64,000 bases of DNA, taken from JACKCD01 sp041390905. GTDB taxonomy: Bacteria > Chloroflexota > Anaerolineae > Promineifilales > Promineifilaceae. The notes under the pieces are model-generated. The model was not told the DNA's origin, searched no databases, and saw nothing but the letters and a program-made list of their open reading frames with translations. Shown in pieces: positions 34,150-45,376 of this stretch (the first letter of the stretch is position 1; every line of letters begins with the position of its first letter). Both the position numbers and the translations under genes were made by a program. Where the stretch lies: the NCBI GenBank assembly GCA_041390905.1, contig JAWKPA010000013.1, positions 434,001 to 498,000 on the forward strand. The letters run 5' to 3'.

Positions 34150-37100
34150 ATGAAATGGTATTTTCACAGATCGCAGAACAAAAAGGGATGGGGGAGTCTT
34201 GGCTTGGTTGGTTTTGTGGCAATGGCTTTGCTGTTAATCACCAATATCGCCATTGCCAACGCTTCAACCCCCCTGGATATTGGTTACTTTGATTTTAATT
34301 ACCCCCCTGGCACCGGTGCCAATGGCGAGCCAACGGGGGAAAAGCCGCAAAGCAAGCTGTGGTACCATGATGGTTCATGGTGGGGTAGCATGTGGAGCGT
34401 GGCGGGGGATGCCTATCACATTTATCAACTGGATTGGAATACCCAAACGTGGATTGACACCGGCGTGGAGCTGGATGACCGCATTGAGACGCGGGCGGAC
34501 ACGCTAACTGATGGTGACGCGCTGTATGTGATTTCTAACGTTTACCATGACCGGGCGCAAAATGTGTCGGCAGGCAGCCGGGGGCGTTTTTACCGCTATA
34601 CCTATGATGGGGGGACGTATGAACTGGATGACGGCTTCCCCATTGAAGTAACCGACAGCCGGGGTGAGTCTCATGTGATTGCCAAAGATGCAACCGGGCG
34701 GCTGTGGGTGACGTATGCTGTGAATCAAACGGTGATGATCACCTATAGCAACGCCGATGGTGGTGGCGATCTGGACTGGGCAACACCAATGGTTCTGCCG
34801 GTTCCCACTGCCAGCACGGGTGAGGATGATACCTCATCTATTGTGGCCTTTGACGGGTATGTGGGGGTGATGTGGAGCCGCCAGTTAAGCAGCAATAGTA
34901 TGCACTTTGCGGTGCATAAAGATACAGACCCGCCCAATAAGTGGAAAACCTCGGCCATTTATACCGTTTCTGGTGATGACCATATGAGTTTGCGTTCGCT
35001 ACAGTCGGATGGGGCGGGCAAGGTGTTTGCCTTGTTCAAAACATCGGAACCGGATGGTGCGCCTGGGCTAATTATGCTTGGCGTGTGTGATTCAGCCTCT
35101 GCAGATTGTATTGGCAGTGGTAATTGGGACTTTTACACGGTTTTTGCCACCAGAACAGGCGACCCGACCCGTATGGTGATGTCTATTGATGTGACCAACC
35201 GTGATATTTATGTTTTTGGGCATATTCGCAACGGGTTGCCGAAGACGGGGAGCAATATTTATTACAAGCGGTCTGATTTGGACAATATTTCCTTCCCTGG
35301 CGGGCTGGGAACGCCGATTATTTCCTCGACGACTTATACGGCGATGAACAATGTGACGACGATGCGGCAAAACGCCGATGCCAATACCGGAATTGTGGTG
35401 ATGGCGGCGGATGATGTGAAGCGGGCGTATGTTCATGGCTGTATTGATTTGTCTACCAAGGGGTCATCCGTTTGCTTGTCGCCGAATTCGGTGGTTGCTA
35501 CGCATTATGGTAGTAGTGCTTACCAGATTAGCGAACACGGGGGGATTTCGCTAACGGTGTCGGTGGAGATGACGCTGCCTTCGGCGGTGCCGGTGTCGGT
35601 GAAGTATGCGACGAGTGATGGCACGGCAACGGCCGGTTTGGACTATGTGGCAACGAGCGGCACGCTGACGTTTGCGCCGGGTGAATTGAGCAAGACGTTC
35701 CAGATTCCGATTATTGATGATGTGCTGGAGGAGGAGCCGGAGACGATTAACTTGACGTTGAGTGATGGACCAACGACATTCCCGGAAACGGCCGTTGTTT
35801 CCCTTTACGACGACGACAAAGTCCCCCAGGTTGCCTTTGCTGCCAGCAGTTTTGAAGGGCAGGAAGATTTGGGCAACGGTGTCTTTGCCGTAGAGCTAAG
35901 TGCGCCTTTCCACGTGCCGGTGTCGGTAAACTATGCTACCAGCAACGGAACGGCCGTTGCGCCCGGTGACTACACCAGCCAAAGCGGCACCATCACCTTC
36001 AGCCCCACCGAAACCTACATCGAATTGCCGATAACGTTAATTGACGATGCGTTGGAAGAGCCAACCGAGCAGTTTAACCTGACATTGAGCAGCCCGGTCA
36101 GTGCCACCCTGGGCGCACCGACCACCGCCACGATGGCGATTATTGATGATGACGAGCCACCGAACGTGGCATTGTCGAGCGATTCGTTTGTGGTGGTTGA
36201 AAATGCGGGGCCGGCGACGGTGACGGTGCTGCTGGATGACCCGTCTGATACGACGGTGGCGGTGGATTACTGGACAAAGAACATTACGGCCATTGCCCCT
36301 GGCGATTATACGGCCGTTCCCACCACCACCCTGACCTTTAACCCTGGTGAAACGCAGAAGACGTTTAACATCACCATCAACAACGACGCCCTGCAAGAGT
36401 TCTCCGAATCGGCGCGGGTGCGGATTGATGACCCAACTAATGCGGTGTTGTCTACCCCGAATGATGCCATTTTGGCGATTATTGACGACGACACGCCACC
36501 GGTGGTGCGTTTTAGCAACGCCACCTACAGCGTGCTGGAGAACAAGGGGTGGGTGGAAGTTGACGTGGAGCTGAGCTTCCCGTTTAACGCCACCATGAAA
36601 GTAGATTACACCACTATAGATGACGTGGCACTGTCGGGGCAGGATTACTCGACGGTGAGCGGCACGGTCATCTTTAGCCCGTATGAGACCAAGCAGACGA
36701 TCTTTGTGCCGATTACGGAAGATATTGATTATGAGCAGCCGGAGACGCTAAAGTTGAAGCTGTTGAACCCGGTTGTGACCACGCTGAGTGTGCCAAACAC
36801 GACGACGGTGACGATTTATGACAATGATGCGCCGCCAACGGTGTCGTTTAAAGCGGCTTCGTACACGGTAAATGAGGGGGTGGGGACGGCTGCGGTGCAG
36901 CTTCAGTTGACGGGTGCGTCGTTTGAGGCGGTGTCGGTGCAGGCGATTAGCAGCAATAACTCCGCTACGGCTGGTTCGGACTTTGTGCAGGTGAATGAGA
37001 TGGTGACGTTTACGCCGGGCAGCAAAACGGCCGTTTTAAATGTTCCCATTGTGGATGACCCGGTGATGGAGCCGGCCGAAAACCTGACCCTCACCCTGTC

Positions 37101-39210
37101 TAATCCCCAGCACGCCACCTTGGGTGTCCTCACCACGGCCTCGCTGACCATTAACGACAACGATAGCCCGCCTACCGTGTCGTTTGAACAAGCCTCGTAT
37201 GAGTTTACAGAAAACAATGCGGCGGCGGCGGTCAACGTCAAACTGAGTGCGGCATCGCTGGTGACGGTGACGGTGAATTATGCCAGCAGCAATGGAACGG
37301 CCGTTTCTGGTTCTGACTATCAAGCCATTAGTGGGATACTGACCTTTCCGGCCGGCACCACCAGCCTGCCGCTGGCCTTGCCGCTCATCAACGACAATCT
37401 GGAAGAAAGCAACGAAACCTTCTCCCTGGCGCTGTCGTCGCCAGTGGGAGCCGGTTTGGGTGCGGCGGCCAACGCCACCGTGCTGATTCTGGACGACGAA
37501 GTGCCGCCAGTGGCACAGTTCACCGTTGCCAACCTGACCGTAGATGAAAATGCCGGGACGGTGCAAGGGGTTGTGACGCTCTCGAACCCCTCGGACAAGG
37601 TGGTCACGGTTGACTACACCTTTGGCAACGATTCAGCCGTGGCACCTGCTGACTACACCGGCAGCAATGGCACCCTGACCTTTGCCCCCGGCGAAACCAG
37701 CAAGCAAATTGCCATTACCATTGTGGACGACAACACCTATGAACTGGAAGAACGGTTTACCGTAACGCTTTCTAACTGGGTCAATTCGCTGCAAGGGACG
37801 CGGTCGGTGCTGGAACTGCTGATTACCAGCGACGAAACCGAACCGACAGTGCAGTTTGGCGGCTTTAGCTATGCGCTGCTGGAAAATGGCGGTGCGGTGC
37901 CGATTCAGGTAACACTAAGCACGCCATCGGACTTCCCGGTGACGGTGGATTATGCCACCAGCAACAGCACCGCTGTGGCTGGCGACGACTACAACGCGGC
38001 CAGCGGCACGCTCTCCTTTGCCCCCGGCGAAACGGCCAAGACGTTCTCGGTAACGGCTTTTGATGATGTGCTGGATGAGACCAACGAAACGGTGACGCTG
38101 AAGTTGAGCAACATGACCAACGCCCAGCCGGGTAATCCGGTTGAAGTATCCCTGACGCTGATTGATGATGATGTTGCACCGACGCTCTCGTTTACGACGG
38201 GTAGTGTCACGGTGTCGGAAGGTGGCGTAACGGCCGTTTTGAACGTAGAGCTTTCGGCTGAGTCGGGCAAAACGATTAACGTGCCGGTGAGCGTAAGCAA
38301 CGGTACGGCCAAGTCAGGCCAGGATTTTGCCCTGGGCAGCGACAAAATTACGCTGGTGCCGGGTGAAACGAGCAAGAAAATAACGGTACAAATCATAGAT
38401 GACCAGGTTTCGGAACTGGATGAAACGTTTACCGTTAAACTGGGCGATCCGGGTGACGCGCTGCTGGGCGATATTGACCAGGCAGTGGTGACGATTGAAG
38501 ACAATGACCCGCCGGGCGTGCAGTTTACCGATGCCTCGGTGGTGATTGACGAACATGGTGTGCGGGTGCGGATTGAAGTCAGCGTGACGGAGGCGATGCC
38601 TGCCCCATTTTCGGTGCAGCTACGAACGGTGGATAAAACGGCCGTTTCTGGCGAAGATTACCGCCCGGTCAACGTCACTCTCAATTTTGTCAAGGGTGAG
38701 CTAAACAAGCATATCTTTGTAGACATTATTGACGACGACGTGTCGGAAGGCAGTGAAACGTTTGAGCTGGAGCTGTTTAACGTGCAGGGTACCACCCTGG
38801 CAGCGCAAAACGTGACGGAAGTGGTGATTGAGGACAATGACCAGCTACCGATGCTCTCATTTGCCCAGGCCAACTTCACTGGTTTTGAGGGGAATGAGTC
38901 GGTGACGGTGCGGCTGGTGCTGAGTACGGCTTCCGGACAGGTGGTAACGGCGAACTATGTGGCGGTGGATGGAACGGCCGTTAATGGCAGCGACTACACC
39001 CTGACCAATGGCACCGTCCTGTTCACCCCCGGCGAGACCAGCAAAACCATCACCATTCCGCTGCTGGCAGACGGTGTCAATGAGGCCGAGGAAACATTCT
39101 CGCTACAGTTGATTGCCGCCAGCAATGCCGATTTGGGGCTGGAAACGGCCGTTGTCCACATCAAAGAAGGAAAAGGCGGACTGTTGTTCCTCCCCATTAT
39201 CTTCAACTAA
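34150..39210 (+). CDS. Giant secreted protein: unknown N-terminal domain plus eleven Calx-beta domains
   Basis: 1686 residues. A signal peptide (~20-42) is followed by a domain of about 400 residues that opens with PQSKLWYHDGSWWGSMW and contains DWNTQTWIDTGVELDDR, SSIVAFDGYVGVMWS and DDHMSLRSLQSD. Repeated blade-like strands suggest a beta-propeller, but I cannot name the family. The same domain starts the next two giant genes. Eleven Calx-beta domains follow; each has an Asp-rich loop such as IDDDEPP and a GTAxxGxDY motif. The protein ends LLFLPIIFN. AAGGAG lies eight bases before the ATG at 34150; in-frame upstream starts lack this. It is probably a Ca2+-stiffened surface fibre or adhesin. 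Confidence 0.85.
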   Translation: MKWYFHRSQNKKGWGSLGLVGFVAMALLLITNIAIANASTPLDIGYFDFNYPPGTGANGEPTGEKPQSKLWYHDGSWWGSMWSVAGDAYHIYQLDWNTQTWIDTGVELDDRIETRADTLTDGDALYVISNVYHDRAQNVSAGSRGRFYRYTYDGGTYELDDGFPIEVTDSRGESHVIAKDATGRLWVTYAVNQTVMITYSNADGGGDLDWATPMVLPVPTASTGEDDTSSIVAFDGYVGVMWSRQLSSNSMHFAVHKDTDPPNKWKTSAIYTVSGDDHMSLRSLQSDGAGKVFALFKTSEPDGAPGLIMLGVCDSASADCIGSGNWDFYTVFATRTGDPTRMVMSIDVTNRDIYVFGHIRNGLPKTGSNIYYKRSDLDNISFPGGLGTPIISSTTYTAMNNVTTMRQNADANTGIVVMAADDVKRAYVHGCIDLSTKGSSVCLSPNSVVATHYGSSAYQISEHGGISLTVSVEMTLPSAVPVSVKYATSDGTATAGLDYVATSGTLTFAPGELSKTFQIPIIDDVLEEEPETINLTLSDGPTTFPETAVVSLYDDDKVPQVAFAASSFEGQEDLGNGVFAVELSAPFHVPVSVNYATSNGTAVAPGDYTSQSGTITFSPTETYIELPITLIDDALEEPTEQFNLTLSSPVSATLGAPTTATMAIIDDDEPPNVALSSDSFVVVENAGPATVTVLLDDPSDTTVAVDYWTKNITAIAPGDYTAVPTTTLTFNPGETQKTFNITINNDALQEFSESARVRIDDPTNAVLSTPNDAILAIIDDDTPPVVRFSNATYSVLENKGWVEVDVELSFPFNATMKVDYTTIDDVALSGQDYSTVSGTVIFSPYETKQTIFVPITEDIDYEQPETLKLKLLNPVVTTLSVPNTTTVTIYDNDAPPTVSFKAASYTVNEGVGTAAVQLQLTGASFEAVSVQAISSNNSATAGSDFVQVNEMVTFTPGSKTAVLNVPIVDDPVMEPAENLTLTLSNPQHATLGVLTTASLTINDNDSPPTVSFEQASYEFTENNAAAAVNVKLSAASLVTVTVNYASSNGTAVSGSDYQAISGILTFPAGTTSLPLALPLINDNLEESNETFSLALSSPVGAGLGAAANATVLILDDEVPPVAQFTVANLTVDENAGTVQGVVTLSNPSDKVVTVDYTFGNDSAVAPADYTGSNGTLTFAPGETSKQIAITIVDDNTYELEERFTVTLSNWVNSLQGTRSVLELLITSDETEPTVQFGGFSYALLENGGAVPIQVTLSTPSDFPVTVDYATSNSTAVAGDDYNAASGTLSFAPGETAKTFSVTAFDDVLDETNETVTLKLSNMTNAQPGNPVEVSLTLIDDDVAPTLSFTTGSVTVSEGGVTAVLNVELSAESGKTINVPVSVSNGTAKSGQDFALGSDKITLVPGETSKKITVQIIDDQVSELDETFTVKLGDPGDALLGDIDQAVVTIEDNDPPGVQFTDASVVIDEHGVRVRIEVSVTEAMPAPFSVQLRTVDKTAVSGEDYRPVNVTLNFVKGELNKHIFVDIIDDDVSEGSETFELELFNVQGTTLAAQNVTEVVIEDNDQLPMLSFAQANFTGFEGNESVTVRLVLSTASGQVVTANYVAVDGTAVNGSDYTLTNGTVLFTPGETSKTITIPLLADGVNEAEETFSLQLIAASNADLGLETAVVHIKEGKGGLLFLPIIFN

Positions 39211-39214
39211 ACCT

Positions 39215-39247
39215 GAGGCAGCGGCTGTCGCCAGCAGCCGCTGCCTC
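39215..39247 (+). terminator. Strong hairpin after the second Calx-beta gene
   Basis: GAGGCAGCGGCTG at 39215-39227 pairs exactly with CAGCCGCTGCCTC at 39235-39247. A second stem GGTAAGC/GCTTACC follows at once. There is no U-tract, so termination may be partial or the hairpin may protect the mRNA end. Confidence 0.55.
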
Positions 39248-39374
39248 CCGGTAAGCGCCTCTGTAAGCTTACCAACATACGATCAACCATGACCTTGTAT
39301 TGGAATTCAAAACGTATTGTTAACCTGTGGTGGGAGCCATTATTGGTAGACAACTTTGTAAAGGAGCATGAACA

Positions 39375-42300
39375 GTGAACGTATCACGCAGCCCCCACAA
39401 ACGCATGAAGCGTTACGCCGGACTAATCGGGTTATTCGTGGTTTTACCACTCATCACCTGGTACGTAGCCGTACAGGCTTTGACGGCTGGGACTCTACTG
39501 GATTTGGCCGGGTATCTCGGTAACCCCTATCCAGAATCGGTTAGCGACCCCACCGCCTCCAAGCCAGAAAGCAAACTCTGGTGGAACGATGGCATTTGGT
39601 GGGGTGTCTTATTTGCCTCTGACGGCAGCGGTGGTGGGAGTTTTAACATTCATCGTTACGACTGGGGCAACAAAGAATGGGTTGACACCGGTGTTGTCAT
39701 AGATACCCGCTTAAACATCACAGCCGATGTTTTGTGGGATGAAACCAGCAGCAAAGTTTATATTGTTGCCCACAAATATGACACCGGCCCCAACTCAGTA
39801 AACCCCGGCGATGGCGGCAAGCTCTATCGCTTTAGCTACGATGATGTAGCCGACACCTATTCGCTTGATGACAATTTCCCCGTCGAAATTGCCCTCCACG
39901 GCACAGAATCCATGGTTTTGGCCAAGGATTCCACCGGTCAACTGTGGACCACCTTTGTCTCTATTGCCGATGGCAGCTTGAAGTACGAGGTCTTTGTCAA
40001 CCGTTCGCTGGGTGATGACCTGACCTGGGGCGAGCCTTTCACGCTGGGAACAGTGGACAAGGATGATGTTTCCTCGGTTGTCGCTTTCACCGACAGCGAG
40101 GGGGCAAAAGTAGGTGTGTTGTGGAGCGACCAGGACGGTACGCCCAAGTTCAACTTCTCCACCCATCTGGACAGTGACGATGTAGACACCAACTGGACAT
40201 CGGAAGCAGGGATTGAAAGCCTGGAGACATCTGATGACAGCGTGAACATGGTGGCCTACAATGGTCATATTTATGCCGCGATTGCTACAGTCAATACGAG
40301 TTCCGCTGAAATTGGCATTGGGCTGATGCACCGTACCCCCACTGGCACCTGGTCGGTTAACGCCGTTGCGCCTGTGAGTGCCAGCGATGCCCGGCCGATT
40401 GTGATTGTGGACGAAGGGGCTCCCGCCACCACTGGCGATGAGTTCCTGTATGTGGTGATGGCCGGGAAGAGCAGTGGTAACGCCATTTGTTACCAGAAGT
40501 CGTCGCTAAACCCAATCAGCTTTGGTGGCGGCAACTGTTCGGCCAGCCCGTCTGGTGCCCAGGTTCTGTTTATTGGCGACGATGAGACAACGGCACCGAC
40601 GCTGAAAGATTTCAACAATCCGACTTCCAGCAAGCAGGTTTTGAGCGATGACCTGACTGGTATTGTTGTGCTGGGCAGCAGCGAGACGTTAACAACGCAA
40701 TATTACGGCTTTAACTTTATTGGCGACCCGCCGGCCGTTGTCTATCCCTTCTCGCCAGCCAATGGGGCATCAGTTCCCAGCTCGTCTGTGATCGAGGCTA
40801 CCTTTAGCCGGGCGATGGATGAGGCAACGTTGACGACCAGCAACTTTATCGTTGAAGGGCCGTCGGGGCCAATTGCTGGTTCGGTTTCCTACAACAACAG
40901 CACGCGCAAGGCGACGTTTACGCCCAACCCGCCGCTGATTGCTGGTTTGGACTACACGGTGAAGCTGACGTCTGCAATCAAGGATTCTGTCGGCCGGCCG
41001 CTGCGTGAAGGGCTGACAGCGGGGACAGTGCGCGAAACCTGGTCATTCTCAACCCAGGGAACGGCCGTTCGCTTCAACCCCACCACCTACAACGTCACCG
41101 AAGGCACCGGCTCCGTCACCCTGTCCGTCAACCTCACCAAGGCCTCGGCCCAGACCGTGACCGTTGACTACAGCATGACCAACGGCACCGCCACCGGCGG
41201 CAACGACTTTGTTGCCACCCCCGGCACCATCACCTTTGCTCCCGGCGAAACCAACAAAACCTTCGCCATCAACATCATTGACGATGCCGTTGTGGAAGTT
41301 GCCGAATCGTTTACCGTCAATCTGAGCAACGCCACCAACGCCTCCCTGGGCGCATCCACCACCGCCACGGTAAACATTGCCGACAACGAAGGGGTGCAGT
41401 TTACCTCTACCACCTACAGCGTGGCTGAAGATGGCGGCAGTGCCACCATTACCGTTGTCCTCTCTGGCCCCTCCACCAACGTTGTCTCCGTGGGCTACCA
41501 AACCCAGGACGGTACGGCACTGGCGGGCAGCGACTACAACAGTGCCAGCGGCACGCTGGTCTTCCCTATTGGTGAAACGGTGAAAACGTTTACCGTGCCG
41601 ATTATTGACGACACCAAGACTGAAAACACCGAAGAGCTGACGCTCAAGCTGTTGAACCCGGTGAATGTGTCCCTGGGGCCGGTGAATACGGCTACCCTGA
41701 CCATTCTGGATGATGAAGGGGTGCAGTTTAGCTCGGCCATCTACAATGTGAATGAAAACGCAGGGCAGGTGGAAGTGACGGTGCAGATGACGGGTACATC
41801 ACCCGACATTGTGCAGGTTGACTATGCCACCAGCAACGGCACCGCCATTGCCGGGGAAGACTATACCGCGACTTCTGGTACGGTTGTCTTTAACGCTGGC
41901 GAAACAACCAAGACGATCTCGATTCCGATTACGGATGACGGGCTGTCGGAAAACAATGAGACGTTTAACATTACATTAAGCAACTCGGTCAATGTGTCGC
42001 TGGGGTCGCCAAAAACGGCCGTTGTTACCATCATTGACAACGAAACCGTCCAGTTCAGTGCCGCCACCTACAGCGTCGCCGAAGACGGCGGCAGCGCCAC
42101 CATCACCGTGCAGCTTGCCGGGCTGCCCCAGGCCGCCATCACCGTGGATTACGCCACCAGCAGCGGTAGTGCTACAGTTGGCGTGGACTACACCGCCGCC
42201 AGCGGCACGCTCACCTTTAACCCCGGTGAAGTTGCCAAAACCTTTATCGTCCCCATCCTTGATGACACCATTGTTGAGGCACCGGAGACAATCAACCTGA

Positions 42301-45110
42301 CCTTGAGCAACCCCACCAACGCCTCGTTGGGTAGCAACAGCACCGCCGTGCTGACCATTGCCGACAACGAAGGGGTCAAGTTCAGTGCCTTGTCTTACGA
42401 GATCAACGAAGACGGTGGGGCAGCGACCATCACCGTGCAGTTGATTGGTACCGCCACCTCGCCGGTGACGGTTCACTATAGCACCAGCGGCGGCACCGCC
42501 ACCGCCGGGCAAGATTACACCGCCGCTGTTGACGTACCGTTGGTCTTTAACATTGGCGAAAGCACCAAGACGTTTAACGTGCCGATTCTGGAAGACGACC
42601 TGCGTGAAGGGGATGAGACGCTGCAGCTCAAGCTGACCAACCCCATCAACGCTTCGCTGTCCACCATTCCAGAGGCAACGTTGACCATTCACGACAACGA
42701 AGCACCTATCACGGCCTCATTCACCGTTGCCAATGTCAACGTGAACGAGAATGCTGGCACTGCAACCTTGACGGTTAATCTGTCTGGCAAATCGCAGCCG
42801 GCCGTTTCGCTCAACTTTGCCACCGTGGATGAAACCACCACCGCCGGGGCCGACTACACCCCAACCAGCGGCACGCTGACCTTTAGCACGGGCGAAACCA
42901 GCAAGACCATCACGATTCCGATCATTGATGATGCTGAGGCCGAGAATATCGAAACCCTCAAAGTTGTCTTGTCCAACCCCGTAAACGCCACGCTGGGGGC
43001 ACTGCCCAACAGCAAAGTCACCATCTTTGATGATGAAAATGCGGCGCGGGTGCAGTTTAGTGCCGATAACTATTCGGTTAGTGAGGGCGGCGCGTCGGTA
43101 GCGGTACAGGTCACGCTGTCCAAGATTACGATTGACCCGGTGACGGTGACGTATGCCACCAGCAACGGCACGGCCACGGCTGGCAGTGACTACACCACCA
43201 CCACCGGCAACCTCATCATGACGCCGGGGCAAACCTCGGCCACGTTCAACATTCCGATTGCTGAAGATGCGCTGCCGGAAGATGATGAAACCATCATTGT
43301 GACGTTGAGCAACCCGATCAATGCTTTCCTGGGTGGCCCGGCAACTGCCACGGTAACGATTAAGGACAATGAGTCTAAGGTTCGCTTTAGTGCTGCAACC
43401 TACAATCATCCAGAGTCGGCCGGCAATGTTGTGATTGAAGTGTGGGTGGAGCCGCCGTCGCCACAGCCGCTGACCATTGAATTGGACATGGCAACCGGCA
43501 CGGCTACGGCTGGGGCTGACTACATTGACATGGGGACAACGCTGCAGTTTAGTGCCAACGAACATGACAAGAAGATTACGATTCCGATTGTGAATGATTC
43601 GCTGGATGAAGCGAACGAAACCATTAACCTGGAGCTGAAAAACCTGGTTACGTCTGGAACGGTGTACCTGGGGCTGAACAAGGCGGTGTTGACCATTGAG
43701 GACAATGACGCTGCGCCAACGGCTCGCGTGGGCAACAGCACCTTTTCCATTGACGAGGAAGATCGCACCGTGGAGGTGGAGGTATTCCTGAGCAGTGGCT
43801 CTGGCCGGCCGGTTTCGGTGGATTACGCCATTAGCGACGGTACGGCTTCGGCCAGTGCTGGTGACTATGTTGGCGGCAGCGGCACGCTGAACTTTGTGCC
43901 GGGTGAGATTAGCAAGAAGGTCTTTGTGCAGATTAAAGAAGATAGTCTGGACGAACTGAATGAGACCATCAGCTTCTCGCTTGCCAGCCCGGTTAACGCC
44001 ACGCTGACCTCGCCCAGTGCGGCTACCATCACCATTAATGATGATGACAGCCCGGCGGTTGTGGGGTTTGCCCAGAGCAACTATAGCGTGGCGGAGGACA
44101 GTGGGATTGCGGTTGTGAGCATTGCTTTGGATACGGCTTCCGGCCGGCCGATCACGCTGCACTATGCTACGAGCAACGGCACGGCCACGGCCGATGACGA
44201 TTACACGACCACCTCTGGGACGCTTACGTTTGCGGCTGGGGAGCTAACCAAAAGCATCGTGATTCCGGTGCGGAATGACACGATGGATGAAGCGGATGAG
44301 ACGGTGAATTTGACGTTGAGCAATGTGGATGGGGCGGCAACGGGTGCTAGCACAACGGCCGTTCTTACCATTCTCGACGACGACGAAGCCCCCATTGTCC
44401 GCTTCCATCGGCCCACCTACGAAGTTAGCGAAGGCGCTGGTGTGGTCAACGTGGAAGTCGAGCTAAGCAACGCCTCCGGCTTCCCGGTGCTGGTAGATTA
44501 TGCAACCACGCCGGAAACAGCCACGACCCCAGCCGACTACATCGCCACCCCGGCCTCCGGCAAGCTCTCCTTTGCCGCTGGCGAAACCATGAAGACCATC
44601 TCCATTGTTTTGGTAGATGACGGCTTGCTTGAAGCAACCGAAACCATGAAGCTGGTTTTGAGCAATCCATCGAACGCCAACCTCGACTTCTTTAACGAAA
44701 CAACGGTTGAAATTCTGGATAACGATGCCTCACCTAGCGTAACGGTTCAGTTTAGCGCCAGCCAGTACAGCCGCCCCGAAACAGCCAACTCTACGGCTAT
44801 GGAAGTGCGGTTGTCGCAGGCAGCGGCCGGTGTTGTCACCGTCAACTATACCATTGTGGGCAATACGGCCACTATTGGAAGCGATTTCCTGGCGGCCAGC
44901 TCTGGTACATTAACTTTTAGCCCCGGCCAAACCAGCAAGAATGTGACCTTAACCATTCTTGATGACCCGTGGCAGGAAGGCAATGAGACCCTGACTGTAA
45001 CGTTGAGCAGCCCCACCGGAGCCACCCTGGGGTCGCCCAGCTCGGCCGTGATGACCATTACCGACAATGATGCGTTCCGCGTATCCTTGCCGATTATCAT
45101 GCGTAAATAA
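39375..45110 (+). CDS. Giant secreted protein: unknown N-terminal domain, Ig-like domain and twelve Calx-beta domains
   Basis: 1911 residues, the largest in the window. It uses a GTG start at 39375 with AAGGAG eight bases upstream; the nearby ATG at 39368 is out of frame. After a signal peptide (~12-38) comes the same kind of N-terminal domain as its neighbours (KPESKLWWNDGIWWGVLF, DWGNKEWVDTGVVIDTR). A bacterial Ig-like domain of the Big_5/SbsA type follows (FSPANGASVP, FSRAMDEATLT, ~460-555). Twelve Calx-beta domains complete it, and it ends VSLPIIMRK. Separate hairpins precede and follow it, so it may be its own transcription unit. A structural adhesin or matrix protein is the best guess. 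Confidence 0.85.
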   Translation: MNVSRSPHKRMKRYAGLIGLFVVLPLITWYVAVQALTAGTLLDLAGYLGNPYPESVSDPTASKPESKLWWNDGIWWGVLFASDGSGGGSFNIHRYDWGNKEWVDTGVVIDTRLNITADVLWDETSSKVYIVAHKYDTGPNSVNPGDGGKLYRFSYDDVADTYSLDDNFPVEIALHGTESMVLAKDSTGQLWTTFVSIADGSLKYEVFVNRSLGDDLTWGEPFTLGTVDKDDVSSVVAFTDSEGAKVGVLWSDQDGTPKFNFSTHLDSDDVDTNWTSEAGIESLETSDDSVNMVAYNGHIYAAIATVNTSSAEIGIGLMHRTPTGTWSVNAVAPVSASDARPIVIVDEGAPATTGDEFLYVVMAGKSSGNAICYQKSSLNPISFGGGNCSASPSGAQVLFIGDDETTAPTLKDFNNPTSSKQVLSDDLTGIVVLGSSETLTTQYYGFNFIGDPPAVVYPFSPANGASVPSSSVIEATFSRAMDEATLTTSNFIVEGPSGPIAGSVSYNNSTRKATFTPNPPLIAGLDYTVKLTSAIKDSVGRPLREGLTAGTVRETWSFSTQGTAVRFNPTTYNVTEGTGSVTLSVNLTKASAQTVTVDYSMTNGTATGGNDFVATPGTITFAPGETNKTFAINIIDDAVVEVAESFTVNLSNATNASLGASTTATVNIADNEGVQFTSTTYSVAEDGGSATITVVLSGPSTNVVSVGYQTQDGTALAGSDYNSASGTLVFPIGETVKTFTVPIIDDTKTENTEELTLKLLNPVNVSLGPVNTATLTILDDEGVQFSSAIYNVNENAGQVEVTVQMTGTSPDIVQVDYATSNGTAIAGEDYTATSGTVVFNAGETTKTISIPITDDGLSENNETFNITLSNSVNVSLGSPKTAVVTIIDNETVQFSAATYSVAEDGGSATITVQLAGLPQAAITVDYATSSGSATVGVDYTAASGTLTFNPGEVAKTFIVPILDDTIVEAPETINLTLSNPTNASLGSNSTAVLTIADNEGVKFSALSYEINEDGGAATITVQLIGTATSPVTVHYSTSGGTATAGQDYTAAVDVPLVFNIGESTKTFNVPILEDDLREGDETLQLKLTNPINASLSTIPEATLTIHDNEAPITASFTVANVNVNENAGTATLTVNLSGKSQPAVSLNFATVDETTTAGADYTPTSGTLTFSTGETSKTITIPIIDDAEAENIETLKVVLSNPVNATLGALPNSKVTIFDDENAARVQFSADNYSVSEGGASVAVQVTLSKITIDPVTVTYATSNGTATAGSDYTTTTGNLIMTPGQTSATFNIPIAEDALPEDDETIIVTLSNPINAFLGGPATATVTIKDNESKVRFSAATYNHPESAGNVVIEVWVEPPSPQPLTIELDMATGTATAGADYIDMGTTLQFSANEHDKKITIPIVNDSLDEANETINLELKNLVTSGTVYLGLNKAVLTIEDNDAAPTARVGNSTFSIDEEDRTVEVEVFLSSGSGRPVSVDYAISDGTASASAGDYVGGSGTLNFVPGEISKKVFVQIKEDSLDELNETISFSLASPVNATLTSPSAATITINDDDSPAVVGFAQSNYSVAEDSGIAVVSIALDTASGRPITLHYATSNGTATADDDYTTTSGTLTFAAGELTKSIVIPVRNDTMDEADETVNLTLSNVDGAATGASTTAVLTILDDDEAPIVRFHRPTYEVSEGAGVVNVEVELSNASGFPVLVDYATTPETATTPADYIATPASGKLSFAAGETMKTISIVLVDDGLLEATETMKLVLSNPSNANLDFFNETTVEILDNDASPSVTVQFSASQYSRPETANSTAMEVRLSQAAAGVVTVNYTIVGNTATIGSDFLAASSGTLTFSPGQTSKNVTLTILDDPWQEGNETLTVTLSSPTGATLGSPSSAVMTITDNDAFRVSLPIIMRK

Positions 45111-45160
45111 TTTCGCTTGACGTTTGGCTGGTGCAATGCGTCGCGCTGCCAGCCAAATCA

Positions 45161-45204
45161 CGTGTGGGCTGCTGCCCCCCGGCAGCAGCCCACACGTTTG
45201 TGTT
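45161..45204 (+). terminator. Strong terminator after the third Calx-beta gene
   Basis: CGTGTGGGCTGCTGCC at 45161-45176 pairs with GGCAGCAGCCCACACG at 45181-45196, followed by TTTGTGTTT. Confidence 0.8.
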
Positions 45205-45376
45205 TCCAACAAAGCGTTGCTGCCTCAGACGGCGTGCTAAACCTGTGCCGGTTTTGCGACATAATGGTTTGCGAGATGGCGTTGGTGTGGGAATGGTGTT
45301 GGAACAAACTTGTTGACAAGCTTATGGTGGGGGATCCATCTACCTAGGCAAATTCTTATTTGTGTGGGAGTCTTTT

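Noticed and set aside
42717..44162. 481-codon minus-strand frame
   Set aside because: It is a shadow of the third Calx-beta gene, with repetitive content produced by the repeat on the other strand.
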